From assembly GCA_016189965.1 (NCBI GenBank), contig JACPRL010000076.1:1-5351 (forward strand): a DNA stretch of 5,351 nt, read 5' to 3'. The stretch comes from Acidobacteriota bacterium (GTDB lineage Bacteria > Acidobacteriota > Terriglobia > Acidiferrales > 2-02-FULL-67-57). Made by a program: the position numbers and the translations under genes. Positions 1 to 5,089 of this stretch are shown here, piece by piece. How positions within the stretch are numbered: position 1 is the first letter of the stretch; every line of letters starts with the position of its first letter. The notes beneath the pieces are model-generated. The model was not told the DNA's origin. It searched no databases and saw only the letters and a program-made list of their open reading frames with translations.

Positions 1-24
1 GAGCCCTTCGGCTCCGCTCAGGGC
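1..24. repeat. REP-like palindromic repeat inside the GNAT coding frame
   Basis: GCCCT (3-7) pairs with AGGGC (20-24), and as an alternative GAGCC (1-5) pairs with GGCTC (10-14) around a CTTC loop. The CCTTCGGCTCCGCTCAGGGC form resembles a short interspersed palindrome common in environmental bacterial genomes (from memory, not searched). It is read in frame as EPFGSAQG just before the conserved PVGW strand. The element may extend left of the window. Confidence 0.5.
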
Positions 25-405
25 AAGCCGGTGGGCTGGGTGGCGCTCGCGCCGCGCCCGTCCTACCCGGTGCTCGGCCGCTCGCGGGTGCTGCAGCCGG
101 TGGATGAAAAGCCGGTGTGGTCGATCACCTGTTTCTTCGTGGCCAAGGGTTATCGGGGCCGGGGCGTGGCCACCGAGCTCCTAAAGGCCGCGGTGCGCTA
201 TGCCAAGCGCCGTGGCGCCCGCCTCGTGGAGGGGTATCCGTTTGAGCCGCGCCGGGGCCGGCTGCCCGATCCGTTCGTCTGGACGGGCTTGCCTTCGATG
301 TTCCTCGAGGCGCGCTTCCACGAAGTCGCCCGGCGCTCTCCCACGCGTCCCATCATGCGGCGCGTGCTGCCAGGCCACAAAGGCACGAAGACACAAAGAA
401 TCTGA
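1..405 (+). CDS. GNAT family N-acetyltransferase, 3' part (5' end outside window)
   Basis: The frame is open from base 1, so this is the last 134 residues of a longer protein; the GTG at 31 is internal. Seen: PVGWVALAPR (residues 10-19), a strand ending in VWSITCFFV (39-47), then RGRGVA (52-57), which fits the acetyl-CoA pyrophosphate-binding motif R/Q-x-x-G-x-G/A, followed by the helix ATELLKAAVRYAKRRGA. VEGYPFEP and a C-terminal WTGLPSMF...RSPTRPIMRR block are typical of one soluble GNAT subfamily. Such enzymes transfer acetyl from acetyl-CoA to an amine; the substrate cannot be read from sequence. Two oddities: visible residues 1-9 (EPFGSAQGK) are encoded by a palindromic repeat, and the last residues (GHKGTKTQRI) by short tandem repeats that lead into the TGA stop. 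The gene converges on the toxin gene, with 21 nt between stops. Confidence 0.9.
   Translation, partial: EPFGSAQGKPVGWVALAPRPSYPVLGRSRVLQPVDEKPVWSITCFFVAKGYRGRGVATELLKAAVRYAKRRGARLVEGYPFEPRRGRLPDPFVWTGLPSMFLEARFHEVARRSPTRPIMRRVLPGHKGTKTQRI
376..399 (+). repeat. Three tandem 8-nt units at the GNAT 3' end
   Basis: CACAAAGG, CACGAAGA and CACAAAGA follow one another directly at 376-383, 384-391 and 392-399. They encode most of the tail HKGTKTQR and lie immediately before the stop at 403-405. Short CACRAAGR runs of this kind are dispersed in many environmental genomes (recollection). The run probably replaced or extended the native C-terminus. Confidence 0.6.
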
Positions 406-426
406 TTTAGAAACTACCGATGGGCG

Positions 427-672
427 CTACGCTTCTTTTCTAGCCCCGTGCCAGATTCCGACAACAATAATTCCCCTGTCGGACGTACGATAGAAAACCA
501 GCCAGAAACTCACCGGAAACCAGCGGCAGCCCCGGTAACGACCCCGCTGCCGCTCCGGATACATGAGCGGGTAGGCAGCCGCGGTGCGCACCTTGCGGAG
601 AATCTCCTCGCCGACTTCCCGTGGCAGGTCTTTGAGGTGGGAGAGGGCTGTGGCGGTCCAGCGGATTTTCAT
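427..672 (-). CDS. RelE/ParE family toxin of a type II toxin-antitoxin system
   Basis: This 81-residue basic protein has the RelE/ParE layout: strand MKIRWTATAL, two helices (about residues 8-33, LSHLKDLPREVGEEILRKV), then strands with RGCRWFPV (47-54), FWLVFYRT (56-63) and IIVVGIWHGARKE (68-80). The final I-x-H-G-x-R segment (H75, R78) is a family hallmark. Relatives either cleave mRNA on the ribosome (RelE type) or poison DNA gyrase (ParE type); the sequence does not decide which. It is slightly short for the fold (usually 85-100 residues) but all core strands are present. The ATG at 672-670 overlaps the antitoxin stop by four bases (ATGA), implying translational coupling, so this start is secure. 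Stop is TAG. Confidence 0.93.
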   Translation of the reverse strand: MKIRWTATALSHLKDLPREVGEEILRKVRTAAAYPLMYPERQRGRYRGCRWFPVSFWLVFYRTSDRGIIVVGIWHGARKEA

Positions 673-923
673 CCGCGGCGGCGACGAACGAGACGCTCGG
701 CCGCACGCTGCGAGTGCAGGCGGCCGGCCCGGATGTCATCCTCCGAGGCGTCCATCATTCTGCGAAAGCGCGGATCTTTTTCGAGTTCGTCCAGGTACTC
801 TTCTATGGCCGCGTAGACGCGAAGCGCTTGGCGCACCACAAAACTCCGGTTGTTGCCCCGAGGCCGCGCCAAGCGATTCAAGAGGTCATTGCTTTCGCCA
901 TCGAGGACGAGTTGGCACTTCAT
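669..923 (-). CDS. Ribbon-helix-helix (CopG/Arc-like) antitoxin
   Basis: The 84-residue protein starts with a short DNA-contacting strand, KCQLVLD (2-8), then helix SNDLLNRLA (11-19) and helix RSFVVRQALRVYAAIEEYLDELE (26-48), the RHH dimer fold. The tail (about 49-84, with DPRFRRMMDASEDDIRAGRL) would wrap the toxin. Antitoxin first and toxin second is the classical order, and RHH antitoxins normally repress their own promoter. I chose the ATG at 923-921 over the in-frame ATG at 947-945. The former has AAGGGGA (931-937), with its GGGG core 8 nt upstream, and gives the typical M-K-x-Q-L start. The upstream ATG lies inside the -10 box and would add MVLEGERD. Stop TGA overlaps the toxin ATG. Confidence 0.92.
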   Translation of the reverse strand: MKCQLVLDGESNDLLNRLARPRGNNRSFVVRQALRVYAAIEEYLDELEKDPRFRRMMDASEDDIRAGRLHSQRAAERLVRRRRG

Positions 924-942
924 GTCTCTTTCCCCTTCGAGC

Positions 943-972
943 ACCATAGCGCCCTGAGGGAGGAAATGTCAA
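943..972 (-). promoter_or_regulatory. Sigma70-type promoter of the toxin-antitoxin operon
   Basis: On the minus strand a perfect -35 TTGACA (972-967) is followed after 18 nt by TATGGT (948-943), which matches 4 of 6 bases of the -10 consensus. Transcription would start near 936, leaving a leader of about 13 nt that contains the Shine-Dalgarno of the antitoxin. Position, strand and spacing all fit. Confidence 0.75.
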
Positions 973-981
973 CACCATTCC
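962..981. promoter_or_regulatory. Candidate operator dyad over the -35 box
   Basis: GGAA (962-965) and GT (968-969) are mirrored by AC (974-975) and TTCC (978-981), so 6 of 10 base pairs are symmetric about 971.5. The dyad covers the whole -35 hexamer, where an RHH antitoxin would be expected to bind for autorepression. The symmetry is imperfect and could be chance. Confidence 0.3.
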
Positions 982-1103
982 ACCCCGGCGGCCCCCCGTG
1001 AAACCGCTACCTTTCCTCTAAAGCCGGACCTAACTGCCGCAGGCGCTTGTCTGTTTGTTTCAGGTCGCTTACGGTCTTGCCATGGCTTCTTAGCATGGTG
1101 CTG

Positions 1104-1118
1104 AAAGAGTCACTCTTT
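1104..1118. repeat. 15-nt palindrome AAAGAGTCACTCTTT
   Basis: Seven-base arms (1104-1110 and 1112-1118) flank a single central C. It sits between the outer and inner arms of the MITE-like element, so it can compete with the large hairpin. A protein-binding site is possible but there is no direct evidence. Confidence 0.5.
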
Positions 1119-1217
1119 GTCATTCCGAGCGAAGCGAGGAATCTGCTTGTCTGTGGCAACGGGTTGAAGAAAAAGCAGATTCCTCACCGCCAAGGCAGGC
1201 AAGGGTTCGGAATGACA
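1118..1217. repeat. Interspersed palindrome of the GTCATTCCGAGCGAAGCGAGG type
   Basis: TGTCATTCCGA (1118-1128) pairs with TCGGAATGACA (1207-1217), and GAGGAATCTGCTT (1136-1148) with AAGCAGATTCCTC (1173-1185), leaving a loop of 24 nt and an asymmetric internal bulge. I recognise the core as a widespread dispersed repeat of Acidobacteriota and similar genomes. Its translation yields the well-known spurious peptide VIPSEARNL, so an apparent ORF across it should not be called a gene. Confidence 0.8.
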
Positions 1218-1300
1218 CGGATACGGGGTTTTTCAGCACTCTTCTAGGGAGCGGCCCGCTACCCCTCTACCACCCGGAGGGAGATCGTGGCTGGAAGGCC

Positions 1301-1320
1301 CGGTGTCACCGGTGACACCG
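1301..1320. repeat. Perfect 20-bp palindrome CGGTGTCACCGGTGACACCG
   Basis: The two 10-base halves are exact reverse complements with no spacer. The palindrome directly abuts the stop codon of the thiamine gene (TAG, 1323-1321). It could be a dimer-bound operator or an interspersed repeat. It does not look like an intrinsic terminator, because no T-run follows on either strand. Confidence 0.85.
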
Positions 1321-2010
1321 CTATCCCAGAAACGGGCCGGGAGCCCAAGAACCGCTCGGCCGCCCCCTGGACAGCCCGTGGAGCCTTCGCACTGTCTCCG
1401 GGAGGTCGGGGCTTTGCTGGAAGAGGGAGATGGCGGCGAGGCCGGCGGCGCCGGCTTTGAGACACGTTTCGGCGTTCTCCAGGTTGATTCCGCCCAGGGC
1501 CAGGACGGGAATCTTCACCGCCTGCACGGCTTCGGCCAGCTTTTCGACACCGAGGGGCGGCCCGTATTCTCGTTTGGAGGCGGTTTCGTAGACGGGCCCG
1601 AAGACGGCAAAGTCGGCGCCACCGTCTTCGGCGCGGCGGAGTTCGTCCAGGTTGTGGCAGGAGACGCCGAGGAGCAGTTTGGGGTAGCGGCGGCGGACCT
1701 CGGCGGCGGGGAAGCCGTGGGTGGGCAGGTGGAGGCCGGCGGCGCCGGCGGCGAGCGCGACGTCCAGCCGGTCGTTGACCAAGACCAGAGTCACGGTGCC
1801 GCGGGCGGCGGCCACGGCGGCTTCGACCAGAGCCAGCAGGGCGCGGGTTTCCAGGTCGCGCTCGCGGATCTGGATGAGGTCAACGCCAGCGGCGATGGCT
1901 TGGCGGATGATCGGCAGGACATCGGCACCGGGCAGAGATTGCCGGTCGGTGATGTAGTAGAGGAGGGGGCGGGCGTCAGGGAGTCGAGAGCTGGTTGCAA
2001 GACGTTCCAT
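1321..2010 (-). CDS. thiE: Thiamine phosphate synthase family protein (ThiE/TenI)
   Basis: This 229-residue protein is a TIM-barrel of the ThiE/TenI family. ThiE joins hydroxymethylpyrimidine diphosphate to thiazole phosphate to make thiamine phosphate; TenI is the related thiazole tautomerase. Seen in order: LLYYITDR (16-23), IQIRERDL (46-53), VNDRLDVA (78-85), GAAGLHLP (89-96), GVSCH (115-119), GADFAVFGPVYETASK (131-146), VLALGGI (169-175) and GAAGLAAISLF (187-197). Differences from classic ThiE: QIRER where Q-x-R-E-K is usual, and HLPTHG where H-x-G-Q-E-D, carrying a metal-binding Asp, is usual. The HLP form recalls TenI, so the symbol is tentative. The start is the ATG at 2010, with GAGGG 7 nt upstream; an in-frame extension to 2154 only translates repeats. 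A Gly/Pro-rich tail (about 214-229) ends against the 20-bp palindrome. No TPP riboswitch motif was seen upstream. Confidence 0.88.
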   Translation of the reverse strand: MERLATSSRLPDARPLLYYITDRQSLPGADVLPIIRQAIAAGVDLIQIRERDLETRALLALVEAAVAAARGTVTLVLVNDRLDVALAAGAAGLHLPTHGFPAAEVRRRYPKLLLGVSCHNLDELRRAEDGGADFAVFGPVYETASKREYGPPLGVEKLAEAVQAVKIPVLALGGINLENAETCLKAGAAGLAAISLFQQSPDLPETVRRLHGLSRGRPSGSWAPGPFLG

Positions 2011-2012
2011 CG

Positions 2013-2108
2013 AAAAGCCCTCAGGGGCTTCCCTCGACTCGTCCCGTGGTGGCGGGACTCGCTCGGGATCTTCGCTCGGCTGTCGCCTCGCTACGAAAAG
2101 CCCCAGGG
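2013..2108. repeat. Palindromic repeat cluster upstream of the thiamine gene
   Basis: CCCTCAGGGGCTT (2018-2030) is answered by AAGCCCCAGGG (2098-2108), an imperfect inverted repeat about 90 bp across. Inside are GTCCCG (2041-2046) and CGGGAC (2053-2058) as a second hairpin, and AAGCCC (2015-2020) with GGGCTT (2025-2030) as a local one. CGAAAAGCCC occurs directly at 2011-2020 and 2094-2103. AAGCCCTCAGGGGCTT-type hairpins are dispersed in acidobacterial genomes (recollection). The right half of one hairpin contributes the ribosome-binding region of the thiamine gene. Confidence 0.6.
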
Positions 2109-2129
2109 AAAGAATAACACCGCCACGTT

Positions 2130-2149
2130 GTCGCCACTGAAGTGGCGAC
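2130..2149. repeat. Hairpin repeat GTCGCCACT-GA-AGTGGCGAC
   Basis: Perfect 9-bp arms (2130-2138 and 2141-2149) close a 2-nt spacer. It lies between the small membrane-protein gene and the thiamine gene. It has no T-run on either strand, so it is not a classical intrinsic terminator, though it could attenuate read-through or stabilise the mRNA 3' end. Confidence 0.7.
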
Positions 2150-2196
2150 CCCATTGGCCGCCGGACACTTCTTGCCCCCTGATCATAAGAGCCCTT

Positions 2197-2469
2197 CTAG
2201 GAAGCGCGGGCGGGGCGCGGCCGTGCCGACCAGCGCTCGACCAGTTCGCGCGAGCGGGCGGCCAGGGAGAAGGCGAGGGCGATATCGAGCAGGCCGAGGC
2301 CGGAGATGACGCCGCGCACCGGAAAGTAAAGCAGCCAGCGGGCCAGTTCCGGGTAGCGGAAGCGGAAGTAGTTCCAGTCCCACAGCGACGACCAGGGCAG
2401 CAGGACGAGAAACAGCCCCAGCTCAAAGCAGAAGAGGATGAGGGTGAGGACAAAGAGGCGGGCAATCAT
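2197..2469 (-). CDS. Small two-helix membrane protein of unknown function
   Basis: I do not recognise a named family. The 90-residue protein has a hydrophobic segment at about residues 5-27 (LFVLTLILFCFELGLFLVLLPW) and a second, weaker one at about 50-71 (PVRGVISGLGLLDIALAFSLAA), separated by SSLWDWNYFRFRYPELARW. The tail is basic (RSRELVERWSARPRPARAS), consistent with an inner-membrane hairpin whose C-terminus is cytoplasmic. The pattern LLPWSxxWxxNYF followed by VRGxxSGLG recalls uncharacterised proteins I associate with Acidobacteriota. The ATG at 2469 lies 12 nt after the TPR stop, with only a poor ribosome-binding site (GGTGGG touching the ATG), suggesting translation coupled to the upstream gene. 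Composition and codon bias match its neighbours, supporting a real gene. Confidence 0.75.
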   Translation of the reverse strand: MIARLFVLTLILFCFELGLFLVLLPWSSLWDWNYFRFRYPELARWLLYFPVRGVISGLGLLDIALAFSLAARSRELVERWSARPRPARAS

Positions 2470-2481
2470 CCCACCGGCGAA

Positions 2482-5025
2482 TCAGGCGCCCTGGAGAGCG
2501 CGGATGCGCTCGCCGACGTCGCGGTAGTCCACGTTGGAGCCGTAGACCTCCATGAAGCAGTCGAGGGCGGCCTTGCGGTTGCCGGCCTGCTCGTGGGCCA
2601 GTCCCATATCGTAGCGCAGGGCCGTGGCGGCTTCCTCGTCCAGCCCCGGCACGCGCAGGGCGCGCTCGTACCAGCGCACGGCAATCTGCGGGTGTCCGCG
2701 CTCGATGAAGCAGACCCCCAGCAGCGTGCAGCACTGGAAGAAGTCGAGGTGGGCGTTCTGCTTTTCGGCTGCCTTGGCGGCTTTCTGGAACTCGCTGATG
2801 GCTTCGTCGAACAGGCCCATCTCCTTGTAGGCGATGCCGAGGTTGTAGTGCGTCTCGATGTCTTCGACCTCTTCCACCTCGCCCATTTCCGACTTGAATT
2901 CCTGGAAGAGCTCGGCCAGCGCGCCGGCCGGGGCGGCCGCGGGAGCAGCGGGTGGGGGGGGCGGCGCGGGTTTGGCCGCCGGCGCACCGGGCGTCACGGG
3001 CGGCGGAGGCGCCTGGGCGAGCGCGGTATCGAGTTCGCCCGCAAGGTCGGCGAAGAAATCCTGGGAGCTCATCCCGGCGCCCGCCGGCGCCGCTTCCTTG
3101 GGCTGTTCTTCCAGAACGAGGTCGTAAGTGCCACCCGCCTTCGCCTCGGCGGCTGCGGGGGCCACTTCGGTGGGCGGGGCTTCGGCCGGGGCCGCGGCCT
3201 CCACTTTGGCGCGCAGCTCGGCGAGGGCGGGCTCGCCGGGGAAGTCTTTCTCGTAGCGGGCGAGCGTATCGCGAGCGAGGTCGAGGAGTCCCTGGGCGAT
3301 GTAGAAGTCAATCTCTTCGCCGGCCTCCTTGGCGCTGAAGGCGGCGGTGGGGGCTTCGATGATGTCGGCGGGTTCGGCGGCGGCGGGAGCTTCTTCGGGG
3401 GCGGCCAGCGCGGCCCACTCGGCGGAGAGGTCGACTTCCTGCGCCTCTTGGACTTCCACCGGGGCGGGAGCCTCGGGCGCCGGAGCGGCTTCTGCCGGAG
3501 GGTGCTCGCCGTACTGCCGGGCCAGGTTATTGAGTTCTTCGACCCGTCCGTAGTTACCGGCCTGACGGTAGAGGGCAGCCAGGCGCCCGGCCACCTCGAC
3601 GACGCCGGGGTGATTGCCGCTGCCGATATAGAGGTCAAGCAGCTTCTCGTTCGCCGCGGGATGCTCGGGGATGCGTCCGACCACTTGTTGAGCGAGCTCA
3701 ATGGCCTTGTCGCTCATCCCGTAGCTGGAGAAGAGGTCGATGTCGGTCATGGTGGCGTTGAGGTAGGCCTGGGTTTCTTCGTCCAGCTCGAGTTGCGGCA
3801 TGCCTCCGGCCGGCGCCACGACGGCCTCGGGGACGACTTCCGCCGGGCCGACCGGCTCGCCGACCGCTTCCCGCATGCGCCGCAGGAACTCGACGAACTC
3901 CATATTGTTCGGTTCCAGGGTGACGAGTTGGTCGCAGAGCTCTTTGGCGCGGGCGAAATCTTGGGCGGCAGCGGCGGCGCGGGCCTGGCGGCTGAGGGCG
4001 TTGATGAGCGCGGTCTGGTCGCGGGCCTGCCGGGCGGCGCGCGCCATGAGGTCGAGCGCAGCGGGGGAATCGGGCAGCGCGTCGGCCACCTGCTCGGCGA
4101 CTTCGAGCAGTTGGCCGGGGTCGCGTTCCAGCGCCTGCTCGGCCACGCGCTGGAGCAACTCGAGCGCCCGCGCGCCGTCCTGCTGCGTGGCAGCGTGCCG
4201 GGCCAGTTGCAGCAGGGAGGTAAAGCGGGTGGGGTCGGCGGCAAACAGTTTTTCCGCCAGTTCGGAGGCGGCCTCGGTCTGGCCCGCTTCCAGGCGCACG
4301 CGCAGCAGGAGGTCGAGCGCCTCCGGCTGTTCTTCCAGGTTGGGGATTTTTTCCAGGGCGGCCAGGGCGTCGTCGACCCGGCGCGCCTGTTTCAGGGCGC
4401 GGGCGTGGAGCAGGAGCGTGTGCGGATCGTTGGGTGCCAGCGCCAGAGCCTTTTCGAGCCGCTCCAGGCTTTCCTCCACCTGGCCTTCGAAGAGCTGCCG
4501 TTCGGCCACGCGGCGATAGAGTTGGGCCGCTTCGTTGGCTTGCCCTTGGCGTTCGTAGAGGCTGGCCAGGCGGTCCTGCACGCGGAGGTTGTCCGGGTCG
4601 AGGTCAACGACCTTCTGCAACACCTGCATGGCCGGAGCGGTGGCATTGGCCTTCAGGTGGGCTTCGGCGAGTTGCAGGTACTGGGCGCGCGCCTCGTTGA
4701 GCAAGCCTTGCATGGTGTAGAGGTCGGCCAGGCGCTCCTGGGCGTTGGTATCGCTGGGGTCGAGCTTGGAGATTTTCTTGAACATCGCGATCCCGCGGAC
4801 CAGGAAGCCCTCCTTGACGTAAACGTCGGCCAGGCGGGTGTAGTAGCGGGTGGCTTCCGGGATGTTGCTGAGCCGGACGTAGAGGTCGCCCAGCGTATTC
4901 AGCACGTTGGCATCGCGCGGGTCGTACTGGGCGATCTTGCTGAATTCGGCGACCGCTTCCTTCAGCTTGCCCTTGGAGATGAGGTCCTGGGCGGCCTGGA
5001 CGGCTTTGTCCTTCTTGAACGCCAC
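2482..5025 (-). CDS. Large cytoplasmic tetratricopeptide-repeat (TPR) scaffold protein
   Basis: This 847-residue protein has no signal peptide or membrane segment. TPR-type helical pairs fill about residues 8-385 (for example KLKEAVAEFSKIAQYDPRDAN, and GQANEAAQLYRR at 161-172). A linker leads to a module at about 426-505 (DIDLFSSYGMSDKAIELAQQ) and a similar one at about 571-608 (EIDFYIAQGLLDLARDTLAR). These are joined by Ala/Pro/Glu-rich linkers (506-560, 609-700), including proline runs near 673-676 and 688-692. SSQDFFADLAGEL (653-665) looks like a short docking motif. The C-terminal TPR block (724-846) begins ETHYNLGIAYKEMGLFDEAI, carries Cys 765, 766 and 773, and ends in YRDVGERIRAL. Similar proteins occur in Acidobacteriota, Geobacter and myxobacteria, mostly without assigned function; protein-protein scaffolding is inferred. 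Translation starts at GTG (5025-5023), with GGGGAG 8 nt upstream. It heads a probable operon with the small membrane protein. Confidence 0.92.
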   Translation of the reverse strand: MAFKKDKAVQAAQDLISKGKLKEAVAEFSKIAQYDPRDANVLNTLGDLYVRLSNIPEATRYYTRLADVYVKEGFLVRGIAMFKKISKLDPSDTNAQERLADLYTMQGLLNEARAQYLQLAEAHLKANATAPAMQVLQKVVDLDPDNLRVQDRLASLYERQGQANEAAQLYRRVAERQLFEGQVEESLERLEKALALAPNDPHTLLLHARALKQARRVDDALAALEKIPNLEEQPEALDLLLRVRLEAGQTEAASELAEKLFAADPTRFTSLLQLARHAATQQDGARALELLQRVAEQALERDPGQLLEVAEQVADALPDSPAALDLMARAARQARDQTALINALSRQARAAAAAQDFARAKELCDQLVTLEPNNMEFVEFLRRMREAVGEPVGPAEVVPEAVVAPAGGMPQLELDEETQAYLNATMTDIDLFSSYGMSDKAIELAQQVVGRIPEHPAANEKLLDLYIGSGNHPGVVEVAGRLAALYRQAGNYGRVEELNNLARQYGEHPPAEAAPAPEAPAPVEVQEAQEVDLSAEWAALAAPEEAPAAAEPADIIEAPTAAFSAKEAGEEIDFYIAQGLLDLARDTLARYEKDFPGEPALAELRAKVEAAAPAEAPPTEVAPAAAEAKAGGTYDLVLEEQPKEAAPAGAGMSSQDFFADLAGELDTALAQAPPPPVTPGAPAAKPAPPPPPAAPAAAPAGALAELFQEFKSEMGEVEEVEDIETHYNLGIAYKEMGLFDEAISEFQKAAKAAEKQNAHLDFFQCCTLLGVCFIERGHPQIAVRWYERALRVPGLDEEAATALRYDMGLAHEQAGNRKAALDCFMEVYGSNVDYRDVGERIRALQGA

Positions 5026-5058
5026 GTTGGAATCTCCCCGAGCGGAGGCGACCGTCGA

Positions 5059-5088
5059 ACCCTAGCACGACCCCCGCCGGGGTGTCAA
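5059..5088 (-). promoter_or_regulatory. Sigma70-type promoter of the TPR gene
   Basis: Minus-strand TTGACA (5088-5083) is followed after 18 nt by TAGGGT (5064-5059), a -10 box matching 3 of 6 consensus bases including the key T-A...T. The start of transcription would fall near 5052, giving a leader of about 27 nt with the Shine-Dalgarno GGGGAG. It has the same perfect -35 and spacing as the toxin-antitoxin promoter. Confidence 0.65.
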
Positions 5089-5089
5089 C

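Larger units (their letters stand above)
1086..1247. mobile_element. MITE-like nested-palindrome element without transposase
   Basis: Outer arms GTGCTGAAA (1098-1106) and TTTCAGCAC (1231-1239) match exactly; further out the ends stay similar (CTTAG at 1089-1093 against CTAGG at 1244-1248, inverted). Inside are nested arms of 11 bp (1118-1128 with 1207-1217) and 13 bp (GAGGAATCTGCTT at 1136-1148 with 1173-1185). CTTCTTAG (1086-1093) and CTTCTAG (1241-1247) also occur as a direct near-repeat at the two ends, so the exact boundaries are uncertain. There is no coding capacity for a transposase, so mobility in trans is inferred. Confidence 0.55.

Noticed and set aside
924..947. Longer antitoxin start at 947
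   Set aside because: That ATG is inside the -10 box and upstream of the predicted transcript start; the ATG at 923 has a strong Shine-Dalgarno.
448..1001. Plus-strand open frames opposite the toxin and antitoxin genes
   Set aside because: They overlap two well-supported minus-strand genes and translate to compositionally biased sequences without family features.
1047..1247. A 66-codon plus-strand open frame containing VIPSEARNL
   Set aside because: It translates the interspersed palindromic repeat; this peptide is a known spurious product of that repeat. No ribosome-binding site or protein family was recognised.
2130..2149. Intrinsic terminator between the membrane-protein and thiamine genes
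   Set aside because: The hairpin is strong, but neither strand has a T-run after it, so terminator function is not supported.
2011..2154. N-terminal extension of the thiamine gene to the ATG at 2154
   Set aside because: The added 48 residues are a translation of the palindromic repeat cluster. The ATG at 2010 has a ribosome-binding site and leads after 13 residues into the family start LLYYITDR.
2011..2196. TPP riboswitch upstream of the thiamine gene
   Set aside because: I looked on the minus strand for the CTGAGA and ACCTGATC-type thi-box segments and found neither.
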